DNA of 64,000 nucleotides from Pontibacter coccineus. GTDB lineage: Bacteria; Bacteroidota; Bacteroidia; Cytophagales; Hymenobacteraceae. The notes below the pieces were generated by a model. It worked only from the letters and a program-made list of their open reading frames with translations, had not been told where the DNA came from and ran no database searches. Position numbers and translations under genes: made by a program. Numbering within the stretch: the first letter of the stretch is position 1; every line of letters begins with the position of its first letter. Of this stretch, positions 1 through 9,182 are shown in pieces. The stretch covers positions 1 to 64,000 of the forward strand of contig NZ_JAUOTN010000005.1 of the NCBI RefSeq assembly GCF_030546575.1, in the 5' to 3' direction.

Positions 1-458
1 AGCGTGACCTGCGCCTGCAGGGCGCTGCGCGAGTCGACCCGCACGCCCAGCGCGTTGAGCTGGTTGTTGTTGGTGAGCCAGGCAATGCCCTTGTTGGTGA
101 CCAGCTGCAGCCTGCCCGAGGCGAGCGTCAGCTTGGAGGCCTCGTAGCCGGGGAGGCTGGAGTTGGAGGGGCTGCCGTCCTCGGCGGGGCGGGTGCCGGA
201 GTAGGCGTCGACCATGGTGAAGCCCGTGCCGGCCCCGTTCCTGTCGGGCACCGTGCCCGAGACGGCTCCGCCGAAGGTCAGGCTGTAGGGCAGCGTCACC
301 TGCACCTGGTCGCAGGAAAGCGAACTGATGGGGAGGCAACTTTGTGTAAAAGCATAGTGAGGGAATGCAATAATTAGGATTAATAGAAGGGCAAAATGCT
401 TAATATAGCCGGTTTGCCGTTGGTTCTCAATTGCAAAATGGGTAAGAATTGGTTTCAT
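1..458 (-). CDS. N-terminal part of a secreted protein paralogous to the next gene (cut by window edge)
   Basis: Read on the minus strand from an ATG at 458, the frame stays open to the window edge (152 codons). A hydrophobic signal-like segment (residues about 18-40) precedes a mature region starting CLPISSLSCDQVQVTLPYSL. That region aligns residue for residue with the N-terminal domain of the neighbouring 1088-residue protein, sharing PSNSSLPGYE-type and NNQLNALGVRVDS segments. The two are therefore tandem paralogues in the same orientation. The signal-peptide part (about 330-458) is AT-rich while the domain body is strongly GC-rich, so the gene is a composition mosaic. The rest, presumably including a T9SS sorting domain, lies outside the window. 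Ligand unknown; a surface or secreted carbohydrate-binding or adhesin role is inferred from the paralogue. Confidence 0.8.
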   Translation of the reverse strand, partial: MKPILTHFAIENQRQTGYIKHFALLLILIIAFPHYAFTQSCLPISSLSCDQVQVTLPYSLTFGGAVSGTVPDRNGAGTGFTMVDAYSGTRPAEDGSPSNSSLPGYEASKLTLASGRLQLVTNKGIAWLTNNNQLNALGVRVDSRSALQAQVT

Positions 459-688
459 TAACTAGAGTATTAATTTGTAATTTTCTATCACAAGAATTCA
501 GAATTGAAATACCTAATCACTTAGCATAAACAATTTGTATTAACCTTTATTCAGCAAATAAAGCCCGCCGTTGTTTGCTGAATTACTTATAGTCTCTGCT
601 GAAATATGACTGGGTCCATACTGTCGTGGAGCCTTTGTCAAGAATTAAAGTAGCTAATGCTAGAGACGATAATTTGTATAGCAGGGGG

Positions 689-3600
689 TTATTCAATGAC
701 AACCCTTGATCTCATATCTTTCGACTCTGACATAACTCTTAGTATGTACAAGCCTTTATTTAAGCGTTCTGTGAATACCATTTCTACCATTCCCTGTGTG
801 TTAACCTCAGTATCAAAAGACTGGATAAGCTTGCCTGCTGTATCATAGAGGGAAATTTTTACAACCTCCTGCGGAATACCTGCCAGCATCAATGAAATCT
901 TTACACCAGAGTTTGGATTAGGGTATGCCCGAAGCGGCTGGCTCTCTGTAATATTTTGTTGTGGGCTATCTATAATTGCTCCCGAATATCCGTTTGCAGA
1001 GATGACTTCGATGGCAGAGATGATGGCGTTGTTGGTCACGGAGGCGAAGCTGACGGTCAGGGCCCCGTCGCTGACGGCCACGTTCTGGAAGGTCTTGACG
1101 ATGGCTTTGCCGGCCCCGTCCTGGGAGTAGATGTCGTAGTTGCTCAGCACACGGGTGCCCTCGATGTCGACGTGGAAGACGCGCGCCCCGGCCAGGCCGG
1201 AGGTCTTGCCGCCCGGGGCGCCGAAGTAGGGCTCCAGGAAGTGGAGGCGGACGGTGTGGGGGCCTGTGCCGCTCACGGGGATGTTGTAGCTGAAGGGGGC
1301 CCCGTTGGTGGCGTAGCGGTAGGAGAGGTAGAGGCCGTCGTCGGTGGTGCCGGCCACGTCAAATGACTTGGCGCCTGTCACCCCGCCCGAGAAGCCCGCG
1401 TCCGCCCCCCAGGTCCTGGACTGGCTGTCGGTGTACTGGCCCCCGCCCGAATTGATCAGGCCATTGGTGGAGGGAGTATTGGTTTGATTTGTAACCGTGA
1501 AATTTACCGTTAAGGCTGTCCCAGCAGTTCCACTTCCGTTAGATGATGCATATGGTGTTGCTTTAAGTGTATAATTACCTACAGCAGGAGTCCAAGTTCC
1601 GCCATCACCCATCAGGTCATACGGGGCTGAATTCTCAGTTACATTCAGAGATTGTACACCGCTTAATGCGAACACGACACTACCTACTGTACTTGGATTT
1701 GTATTTGCTCGTATGTTAAGGTTTTTGGTTGGTAACGAACTTAAATTAAGTGTTGCTCCATTTTGTAGAGTTTGAATACTTTGTTTGGTATCTGCATTTA
1801 TTAAAGTATAACTCTCTATTGTTTGTGTACTGCCAGCTGCCGCTGGTATGCCTTTATACGTAGTACTAGAGTTTGATCCTCCGGTATAGTAAATGTTACT
1901 GTTAAGAAATGCTGCGATGCCGGAAAAGCGGGCAGCAGGCAGTCCGGTAAGATTTTGCCAACTGTTCAAGGCAGGCGTGTATGCTGAAACCATATTTGTC
2001 CGCCCACTATTGTGAACAGTTTCTCCACCGAGTACAAGGATGCGCTTGCCAACTACAATTACTGAAGATGAGATATGCCCCCGGCCAGTAGTTCCGCTAG
2101 GAACTGGTAAATCTGCAACTTTTGTCCAGCTATTGGAAGCAGGATCGTACTGATGCACTTCCTTTGAAGCAATAAGTTGACTATCGTGCCCGGTTTGCCC
2201 TCCAATAAAGTATATTTTTTCTTCAACTACCGCTGAGCCTGCATGTTGCCTAGGATTTGGAAGGGATGCTAACGTTTTCCAGCCAGCACTTAGGTTATCT
2301 AAATCAAGTACATAATGGGTTCCTAAATCAGTTGTGCGTGCTTGATTGGTACCGGCAATATGATGCAGTTTTCCCTTAAGGTATTCTAACTGCCCGGCAG
2401 AAATAACAACTGGGAGATCGGGTAATCTAATATACCTGTTTTCAGAAACTATGTATTTCCATACTTCTTTCGTCCCGAATATCTGGCCAGTTCCAGTTGC
2501 GTTTGATGTATAGCCACCTGCAAAGTAAATATCAGTGCCATCGGTAGTAAAACCAGCGTGGGTCACTCCCCCAAAGTTTGTGCCGTTCATAGCTGGCATT
2601 GGTGCAATTGGTGTCCATCTATTAAGGGATGGGTCATAGACAAAAGCACGGTTTGTTGGTGTGCAGCAAGATTTTTGGCTGTCGAAGCCACCAAAGGTAT
2701 AAAGCTTTCCGTTTACTACTTTACCTTGTGCTTCATTCACATTGTAAGGTTGATTTGCAGCAGTACTCCACGAAATGGAGGTAAAGTTTGTCAAAGAAGA
2801 TCCATCGGTAACAGAAATATTGATCGTAGCTTCATCAAATAAACCTCCTGAATCAGTTGCCCTAACCTTGAGTATGTAACTAGATTGCGTATGATGGTTA
2901 AGCTTTTTAGCCAGCGTGATGGCGCCAGTGCTTGAGTTAATGGAGTAAGCGCCGTTAGTATTTCCAGTTACAATAGAATAGGAGACAGAACTTCCCTCCG
3001 GATCTGTTGCCTTAACATTTCCAAGGCTACTACCCTGTGCAACTGCATCCGAAATTGAGTAGGAATAGCTTTTTGAAGCAAAGACAGGAGGATTATTACC
3101 CGTGGCGTTTTGGCTTCGTACCAGAAAGTCATCGAAGGTATATGTAACTGGACTGGTACTGTTGCGGTGGGTGGCAAAAATGCCGGCATAGGCTGTAGAA
3201 GATGTTATCCCCATACCTGCGATACTCAATTCTGTTCCTACGATCTGCTCTGTGCCTCCGTTAACTGAATAATAGCCTTTTGCTGCATTCGAGATAGGGT
3301 CTATTTCCAATCGCAGTCGTACAACAGAGCTGTTTAGGTTAGAGATTGTAGGAGTAATTTGTTGATCAGAAGTAGTGGATATGTCATTTACCTCTTTTCG
3401 CAATTCTACTTTATTGCCTACAGCAACAAGTTTGAGATACGTCTTGTCATTAAGTCCAAACCAAAGCCCCCCTTGCTGATAAGCTGTTCCATTAAATGGG
3501 TTTATGACCGTTAGTTCTACACTTAGCTTTGAATGTGAATCCACTCTTACACCTAGCGCATTCAACTGATTATTACTTGTAGTAGCTGCAATTCCTTTAT

Positions 3601-3955
3601 TTGTTACTACTTGTAGCCTGCCTGATAAAATTGTTAGTTTAGAGGGTTCATAACCAGGTAAACTCGTATTGGACGGGAGTCCATCAGCCGAGTGACGGGT
3701 ACCTGAATAGTTATCAACCATAGTAAAGCCCGTACCCGCTCCACTTTTGTCTGTTACTGTGCCCGCTACTGATCCACTAAAGCTCAAACTATAGGGGAGA
3801 GTAACCTGTATTTTATCGCAAGATAGGGAGCTGATAGGCGGACAACCCTGAGCAAAAGCTGACAGACTTAAAGTGAATCCTAAAATCAGGGTGAGTAGCA
3901 GAGGGCAAACCTGACTTCTTAAAGCTGCTTTGTTAGGTGTAGAAGTTCTTTTCAT
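689..3955 (-). CDS. T9SS-secreted multidomain protein: N-terminal domain, cadherin, Kelch repeats, malectin
   Basis: A 1088-residue exported protein. Residues 1-36 form a signal peptide ending AFAQ. Residues about 37-286 are a beta-rich domain shared with the upstream paralogue. A cadherin-type domain follows (about 288-385, with NNPPVF and VKATDPEG motifs). Kelch beta-propeller repeats span about 390-725 (repeated LYTFGG, IYFIGG and ILVLGG strands). An Ig-like linker spans about 730-835, and a malectin-type carbohydrate-binding domain spans about 845-990 (TDDGLYLSYRYA, VRLHFLEPYF, GARVFHVDIEG). The last 80 residues match the type IX sorting domain (LRAYPNPNSG, YDTAGKLIQSF, GLYILRV). The malectin stretch is encoded by conspicuously GC-rich DNA inside an otherwise AT-rich gene. 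It probably binds polysaccharide or mediates adhesion at the cell surface; its ligand cannot be read from sequence. Confidence 0.9.
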   Translation of the reverse strand: MKRTSTPNKAALRSQVCPLLLTLILGFTLSLSAFAQGCPPISSLSCDKIQVTLPYSLSFSGSVAGTVTDKSGAGTGFTMVDNYSGTRHSADGLPSNTSLPGYEPSKLTILSGRLQVVTNKGIAATTSNNQLNALGVRVDSHSKLSVELTVINPFNGTAYQQGGLWFGLNDKTYLKLVAVGNKVELRKEVNDISTTSDQQITPTISNLNSSVVRLRLEIDPISNAAKGYYSVNGGTEQIVGTELSIAGMGITSSTAYAGIFATHRNSTSPVTYTFDDFLVRSQNATGNNPPVFASKSYSYSISDAVAQGSSLGNVKATDPEGSSVSYSIVTGNTNGAYSINSSTGAITLAKKLNHHTQSSYILKVRATDSGGLFDEATINISVTDGSSLTNFTSISWSTAANQPYNVNEAQGKVVNGKLYTFGGFDSQKSCCTPTNRAFVYDPSLNRWTPIAPMPAMNGTNFGGVTHAGFTTDGTDIYFAGGYTSNATGTGQIFGTKEVWKYIVSENRYIRLPDLPVVISAGQLEYLKGKLHHIAGTNQARTTDLGTHYVLDLDNLSAGWKTLASLPNPRQHAGSAVVEEKIYFIGGQTGHDSQLIASKEVHQYDPASNSWTKVADLPVPSGTTGRGHISSSVIVVGKRILVLGGETVHNSGRTNMVSAYTPALNSWQNLTGLPAARFSGIAAFLNSNIYYTGGSNSSTTYKGIPAAAGSTQTIESYTLINADTKQSIQTLQNGATLNLSSLPTKNLNIRANTNPSTVGSVVFALSGVQSLNVTENSAPYDLMGDGGTWTPAVGNYTLKATPYASSNGSGTAGTALTVNFTVTNQTNTPSTNGLINSGGGQYTDSQSRTWGADAGFSGGVTGAKSFDVAGTTDDGLYLSYRYATNGAPFSYNIPVSGTGPHTVRLHFLEPYFGAPGGKTSGLAGARVFHVDIEGTRVLSNYDIYSQDGAGKAIVKTFQNVAVSDGALTVSFASVTNNAIISAIEVISANGYSGAIIDSPQQNITESQPLRAYPNPNSGVKISLMLAGIPQEVVKISLYDTAGKLIQSFDTEVNTQGMVEMVFTERLNKGLYILRVMSESKDMRSRVVIE
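996..1465 (-). other. GC-rich patch coinciding with the malectin domain
   Basis: Within the AT-rich gene, this stretch switches abruptly to GC-rich codons (GCC, GGC, CTG, ACG) and switches back just as sharply. It covers roughly residues 830-986, which is almost exactly the malectin module. The same GC-rich style appears in the body of the paralogue at 1-330. The simplest reading is module replacement by recombination with a GC-rich homologue; this is inference from composition only. Confidence 0.6.
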
Positions 3956-4067
3956 CTGGAGTTAGTTTAAGTGAGTTGTTCTAAACCTGCCAAGTTTAGC
4001 CAAGCCATACAATAGACGCAGTAGGTGGAGCAGCAAATGAAAATGCTGCTGAGATGTTAAGCTGAGC

Positions 4068-4119
4068 CATCCTTTATCTCAAAAGGGACTTTCTTAAATT
4101 CCTTTTGAGATAAAGGATG
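4068..4119 (-). terminator. Long perfect stem-loop after the 1270-aa gene
   Basis: Two 19-nt arms (4068-4086 and 4101-4119) are perfect reverse complements around a 14-nt loop, a few bases downstream of the stop codon of the minus-strand gene. No strong T-run follows, so it may act as a 3'-end stabiliser as much as an intrinsic terminator. Confidence 0.6.
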
Positions 4120-4122
4120 TTC

Positions 4123-7100
4123 TTATTCTATGATTAGCTTAGTATGTGCTCCACCTGAAGCAGTGCTTGCTCTAATGATGTACATGCCTCGGCTAAGTTT
4201 TTTGCTTAGTGTGACTTGAGACCTGCTGATGCCTTCATTATCTGCAATCAGATTCACAGTCTGCAGAACCCGACCAGCCATGTCATATAGCTCAACCTGT
4301 ACACTTTCTTGTTCGCTGAGACCTTCCAGTGTGATGTGAAGGTTCTCGCCTGAGCTTGGATTTGGGTATACCTGCAGCTTAATGAGATTATTGTCTAGCT
4401 CATTTTCTAGCAAAGCGCTTGAAACAGACTGATTAGCCATTGCATTAGAGCCAGATGCCACTTTGAAAATTTCAACTCCAGCTAATGCAAGTCGGTTGGC
4501 GGTAGGGTTGAATTTCAGGTTAAGTACGCCATCAGTTATACTAACCTCAAAATCCTTAACTAAAGCAGCTTTGAAACCTACTTCATTAAATATGTCGAAG
4601 TTATACAACTGTGTAACGTTCTCTGAATTAATATGAAAGACTCTGGCTCCTGCGGCTGACCAAAAGTTTTCTGCAAAGTGCATTCGCAAAATATAATTGC
4701 CGTTCGTGATAGGTATTTCGTATCGGATCTCATCTAAGTCAGCATTGGAGGACAAGTAAGTCTGATAGAGTGCATCATCGTCTGTTCCTGCTATTGGGGT
4801 TGCTCCAGGCCTGTCAAGTTTTATATTACCTCGCCTATAATTTATGTCTGCCTCCCATACCTTGCCTCCAATAGTTACATTGACGTCGGCGGCACCCTTA
4901 ATGCGTTTTGCTATACTTATTGTTGAGTTAGAGGTATTTGCAATTCCATATAGCGGTATGCGCAAAGGAGACATAGCATTATTGTAATACACTAACAAAG
5001 CTGCATTCTTAATTCCGAGGCTGCTAGGTCGGAACGTAGCTGTTATGCCCACACTAGCCTGAGGAGAAAGTGTTGTTGTAGAAGGCATCGCAGTTGTGAA
5101 TTCGTTCTTGTCCGGGCCGACAATCTCTATGCCCGTAATTGTGACAGAAGGGTCACTGCTTCCATTGGAGTATGTTTTTCCTAGATTTTTGAGACTTACG
5201 GTCATTGACTTACTAGCTCCTGTCAGTAAAGTGCCAAAATCTGTCGCTGATGGTGCTGCGGATAACTCAGAGTAGTATACTGCACCTGTCTCCGGCTTTA
5301 CATTACTCACGTAGTAAATGTTATCTTGGAAATCGTAGTTTACATATGGAGAAGTTAGATAGTCCATGCCAATAATGTAGGCGTTGGGTATAATATTTCC
5401 ATTAGCATCAATAGCTTTCCAGATGCGCATGCCTATTTTCCCCTCAAAGTTCATAGTTCTGTCAGAGTATGATCTTTGTATTTTAAAGCCAAAGGTACCT
5501 GCTGGAGTAAAGGTTCCTTGGGCTAGTAGAGTAGTGGACCCATTTTTTCTTGGCAATAGGGACTGTCCATCAAGGGGGTTATGAGAGAAAACAGTTCTAT
5601 TAGTAGTGCTTCCTTTATCATACCATTGAAATGTTTCTGTATCAGAACAGCAGCCATGGTAGGCGGCCATCTGAATAACAGATACTGGTTTTGTGGCATC
5701 GGCTCGAAGGAAATAAGCTGACAGTACCTCATCAGAATTTGATATTACAGTATTTCCTTTAGATGTCCCATCAGTTGCATTGAATTCTACTCTGGTTTTA
5801 AATCCAAAGGCATCTATAATCTCCTGCGCATAAGGTTCATGAATGTCTTCTCCCCTATATTGCCATAGACCATGTAATTTAATTTCTCTATAAGGTGTAT
5901 TTGGGTCATTTGAAGATATAAACAGCTTGTCATTTAGAAGCTTTACCCGCCCACCTAGGTCTTTTGCTGTGAATTCTACCACAGCCTCAATTGAGGCGCC
6001 TGTACTTAGTGTTATCGGTAATGAGGAACTGGCATTAAAAGCGGCTCCATTGAGTGTTGCTATTTTCCAGGCGCTTGTATTTGAAAATGTTAGGTTGCTA
6101 ATTGTGAGAGCACCAGAGCCTCTGTTGCTTATCTTCAGTGTTACCTTGTTATGATTTTCATTATAAGGAGTATAAGTACCACTAGTATTTAATCGCCTCC
6201 AAGGAATTTGAATTAGTGAAAATGTTAATCGATCTGGTGCCTGAAACTTATCCATGTTCTCAACAACCATGTAAGCATTACTCTGAGTAGACTTAACTAT
6301 ACTGAAGTTTGTGGCTTCTGTTATAGTCTGGTTGTTACTGCCATCTACTGCTTTTGCTCTAATGGTATAACTACCTGCTGTGCTGATTTTGAAGGGGGAA
6401 GTATATGAAATATATGCGCCGTTATTAAGGCTATACTGCACTGAAGCTAGACCAGAGCCTCCGGTGTCTGATGCATTAATTGTAACAGTTGCTTCATTGG
6501 CATAAACCCCTGGCGACACAAGAGCCCCACTTAAACCTACAGCCACTGTAGGCGGAATATTGTCTTCGCTGGAAGAGGCTGGCGTAATGATTGCGTAATT
6601 TATTTTAGTGTTTGTACCTCCGTTTGCATCTATGGTCAGCTTTCCATCATTTACTTGCACTGTGATAATTGCAGACCTATATTTTAGTGAAGAAGTAGGT
6701 ATAAAGTTGGATATAGCTGTTACGCCTTCTACATTAATACGATGATTACTATCATAATAACTAGGGTCCCCGGCGCTAACTGTGACATTGTATAGGCCAT
6801 TAGGAAGTGCATATTCCCAACTCCCTGGTGATTGGCCCTTGTCAGAGGCCTGCATTTGTGTAAGTGTCCTGAGTCGTAGCTCATCAGTACCCGAGCGAAG
6901 TCGCATGTTTGCGGTGAGGTCTTGGGGAAGCTTTGTTGAAGGGTCTACCCAGCCATAACCTCTGCTGCCATCATAAGGTAACCCATTATCCTGGATGTAT
7001 CCGGTAGGAGCAGAGGAGGAAGCGGGTTGAAAGTTTATTTTCTTTTCAGAGAATGTTGAACCTGACTGCGTAACGGTTAAGTTGATTTGCAAGGTTGCTG

Positions 7101-7935
7101 ATTGATAGTTGCTTGCCGTAGCGGTTACTGTAGCCTGGTATGTTCCTGGGGAAAGATTGGTATTTATATTTGATGAACCGAATGAAAGCGTACCAAGTGA
7201 AGAAGCTGGCAATGTAAGCCAATTGGCAGCTGACTTGCTAAGTGTAACGGTAGGTGTTCCAGAGCTTGCTGATAATGTTGTAGCTTGGGTTGATACACTA
7301 CCACCTTGAACAGCTGAATAGTTTAGTGTGGTTGGTGAAAATGATAGACTATTAGTTGTAGAAGTAGACTGCTTTGCTACAACAAAATAGTTTGTTTGTG
7401 ATCCAGCTGCTGGGCTTGCCATATTACCCCCTAAACTAATTCTCCCAGCAGGAAAAGTTTTGCTGTACAACTCCATGTAACTAATCTTAGAGTCATCAAA
7501 CCCTATCCTGTCGCTAAGTTTTTGCCAACCGCTGAGCCAAGAGGGGAGGGCAGTCGCCCGTGGGTCATATGCTACATAAACTGTTGAACTTTGACTTAAA
7601 TCAAATGACAGAAATGACGAACTGGTGTTTTGCTTATCATCGTTCGCGGTTTGTATAATAAAAGATCCTGTTAATAAGGACGGCAGGCTTGTTACCTGGT
7701 ATGTACGGTCAGTATAGGTTCTAACTCCAGTAGTCAAACCTGTAGCTGTGTAACTTTTGCCTGATCCTGTCGTGATATTGCTTATCAAGGCAGACGATTG
7801 ATAATTAGCTGCAATAGCTTTTATGCTGAAAGCTTGGGCACCAATACAAATGGCAATGCTTAATATCAAAATACCTAATCGCTTGTTAAGCAATGTCAAT
7901 AAAATGACCAATCCTATTGTAGAAACTTTTTTCAT
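4123..7935 (-). CDS. Large T9SS-secreted protein with two malectin-like domains and Ig-type modules
   Basis: A 1270-residue exported protein. The N-terminus carries two hydrophobic stretches (about 7-16 and 21-42). Next come a region of unknown fold (about 45-195), a BACON/Ig-like module (about 196-290), a first malectin-like carbohydrate-binding domain (about 295-450), and an Ig-like module built around GSYTIRAKAVDGSNN (about 460-550). A long central region contains a choice-of-anchor type segment (SMTVSLKNLGKTYSNGSSDP). A second malectin domain lies at about 1010-1165 (DDDALYQTYLSS, LRMHFAENFW, ARVFHINSENV). The last 80 residues are a type IX sorting domain (LQVYPNPSSG, YDMAGRVLQ, GMYIIRA). 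The gene is uniformly AT-rich, unlike its mosaic neighbour. Architecture suggests a large cell-surface or matrix polysaccharide-binding protein, consistent with its place beside a polysaccharide locus. No catalytic domain is recognised. Confidence 0.88.
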   Translation of the reverse strand: MKKVSTIGLVILLTLLNKRLGILILSIAICIGAQAFSIKAIAANYQSSALISNITTGSGKSYTATGLTTGVRTYTDRTYQVTSLPSLLTGSFIIQTANDDKQNTSSSFLSFDLSQSSTVYVAYDPRATALPSWLSGWQKLSDRIGFDDSKISYMELYSKTFPAGRISLGGNMASPAAGSQTNYFVVAKQSTSTTNSLSFSPTTLNYSAVQGGSVSTQATTLSASSGTPTVTLSKSAANWLTLPASSLGTLSFGSSNINTNLSPGTYQATVTATASNYQSATLQINLTVTQSGSTFSEKKINFQPASSSAPTGYIQDNGLPYDGSRGYGWVDPSTKLPQDLTANMRLRSGTDELRLRTLTQMQASDKGQSPGSWEYALPNGLYNVTVSAGDPSYYDSNHRINVEGVTAISNFIPTSSLKYRSAIITVQVNDGKLTIDANGGTNTKINYAIITPASSSEDNIPPTVAVGLSGALVSPGVYANEATVTINASDTGGSGLASVQYSLNNGAYISYTSPFKISTAGSYTIRAKAVDGSNNQTITEATNFSIVKSTQSNAYMVVENMDKFQAPDRLTFSLIQIPWRRLNTSGTYTPYNENHNKVTLKISNRGSGALTISNLTFSNTSAWKIATLNGAAFNASSSLPITLSTGASIEAVVEFTAKDLGGRVKLLNDKLFISSNDPNTPYREIKLHGLWQYRGEDIHEPYAQEIIDAFGFKTRVEFNATDGTSKGNTVISNSDEVLSAYFLRADATKPVSVIQMAAYHGCCSDTETFQWYDKGSTTNRTVFSHNPLDGQSLLPRKNGSTTLLAQGTFTPAGTFGFKIQRSYSDRTMNFEGKIGMRIWKAIDANGNIIPNAYIIGMDYLTSPYVNYDFQDNIYYVSNVKPETGAVYYSELSAAPSATDFGTLLTGASKSMTVSLKNLGKTYSNGSSDPSVTITGIEIVGPDKNEFTTAMPSTTTLSPQASVGITATFRPSSLGIKNAALLVYYNNAMSPLRIPLYGIANTSNSTISIAKRIKGAADVNVTIGGKVWEADINYRRGNIKLDRPGATPIAGTDDDALYQTYLSSNADLDEIRYEIPITNGNYILRMHFAENFWSAAGARVFHINSENVTQLYNFDIFNEVGFKAALVKDFEVSITDGVLNLKFNPTANRLALAGVEIFKVASGSNAMANQSVSSALLENELDNNLIKLQVYPNPSSGENLHITLEGLSEQESVQVELYDMAGRVLQTVNLIADNEGISRSQVTLSKKLSRGMYIIRASTASGGAHTKLIIE

Positions 7936-9182
7936 TTTAGCCTTATTTAATCATTATCTGATAACCAGTTTTAGTATATTCTAAGGGTGGTATAGATAAA
8001 GTGTCCTGCTCACCATATTGCGTTCCGTGGCTGATGTGTAAGTGCAAAAACTAGGGTGATTATTGCAATTATATGCCTTGCAGTACTTATAACCTGTATG
8101 GTCTTGTTCTGCATGGAAGTTCATTTATTCAAATTTTATTAATCTTACCCTGACTTATAACCCTATCGTCCACGCCTCATGTAAATGAATTTTTATAATT
8201 TAAATTTTAATTATTCTTATCATGATTTTATTTACGTCTTACGTTGGAATAGTTTCAGTTTTATTTGTATATTTTTTATCTAATTTGATAATTTTAGTAA
8301 AGGTTATGATTTGATGGGTTTAGGAGTGAATAGAATGAAGGCAAGTTTTTGATACTAGAATAAATTATATTCTAGTATATAGTAATATATCTGTAATGCG
8401 ATGCTAGAAATAATCGACCTTGCTGCTTTTTAAAGAATCAACGAAACTTATTGTGAAAGTATAAGGTCAATCAACTGCTAATTATCTTATTATATTTCCA
8501 TTATTTTGATTTAACAAGTTTCCTCCAGTGATGGAGTATGGTAGGATTTATACAATTTTAACTGAAGATATGTGCTAGAATATTTGGCTAGAATGATTAA
8601 CATTATCAATAATACCTGCACCATAAATATAACTGCTTTAACTAAATTTTGATTAAAACCATATCACTCTCGTCTACTAATATTATGGTATATATTGACT
8701 TCGAGGACAGCCTTAAATAAAGCATATCTATTTTAGATTCCACATTATTAGCGAGGACTGGTAGAGGGAATTGAAGTACGTTGTAATTAGGTACATGATG
8801 TCATGTCAAGACGATAGGCGACATCGCAGATGAATTTGCCTTTCTGTCAAGGTAGTAGTACTTCGAGTAGCGAAATCCTAGTCAATAATGCTACTTAGGC
8901 TGGCCACTTACAAGATAGTTACCACTACCGTGAATACCATACCAGTTATAATGTTATTCAGCAATAATATATCTTAAATGATATAAGTGATAATATATAG
9001 CAAGAAAGTATTTACCTATTGACTAACCATCCAGCTTGAATCAAAATTTATTTCTTTAGTAATAAAATAAATGAATTTTGGAATAAATAAACCCTTTTTC
9101 TATTAATTATTTAAAGAAACGTTATCACTTTGTCTTCGTAGATATAAAAGTTCATCCTTTCTATCTCGAACTGGGATTAGGT
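7936..9182. other. AT-rich non-coding stretch
   Basis: 1.25 kb without a convincing reading frame on either strand. It separates divergently transcribed genes, so it must contain both promoters, but I cannot assign a promoter with confidence. The only structured element I see is the palindrome at 8352-8378. It may also hold decayed coding sequence. Confidence 0.6.
8352..8378. repeat. Perfect 11-bp inverted repeat
   Basis: Arms ATACTAGAATA (8352-8362) and TATTCTAGTAT (8368-8378) flank a 5-nt spacer AATTA. The element lies in the long non-coding stretch far from either flanking start codon. It could be an operator, a small hairpin or a remnant of an element. Confidence 0.5.

Noticed and set aside
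956..1366. A 136-codon plus-strand frame in the malectin region
   Set aside because: It is antisense to the GC-rich patch of the secreted-protein gene; its Gly/Asp/Val repetition comes from that base composition.
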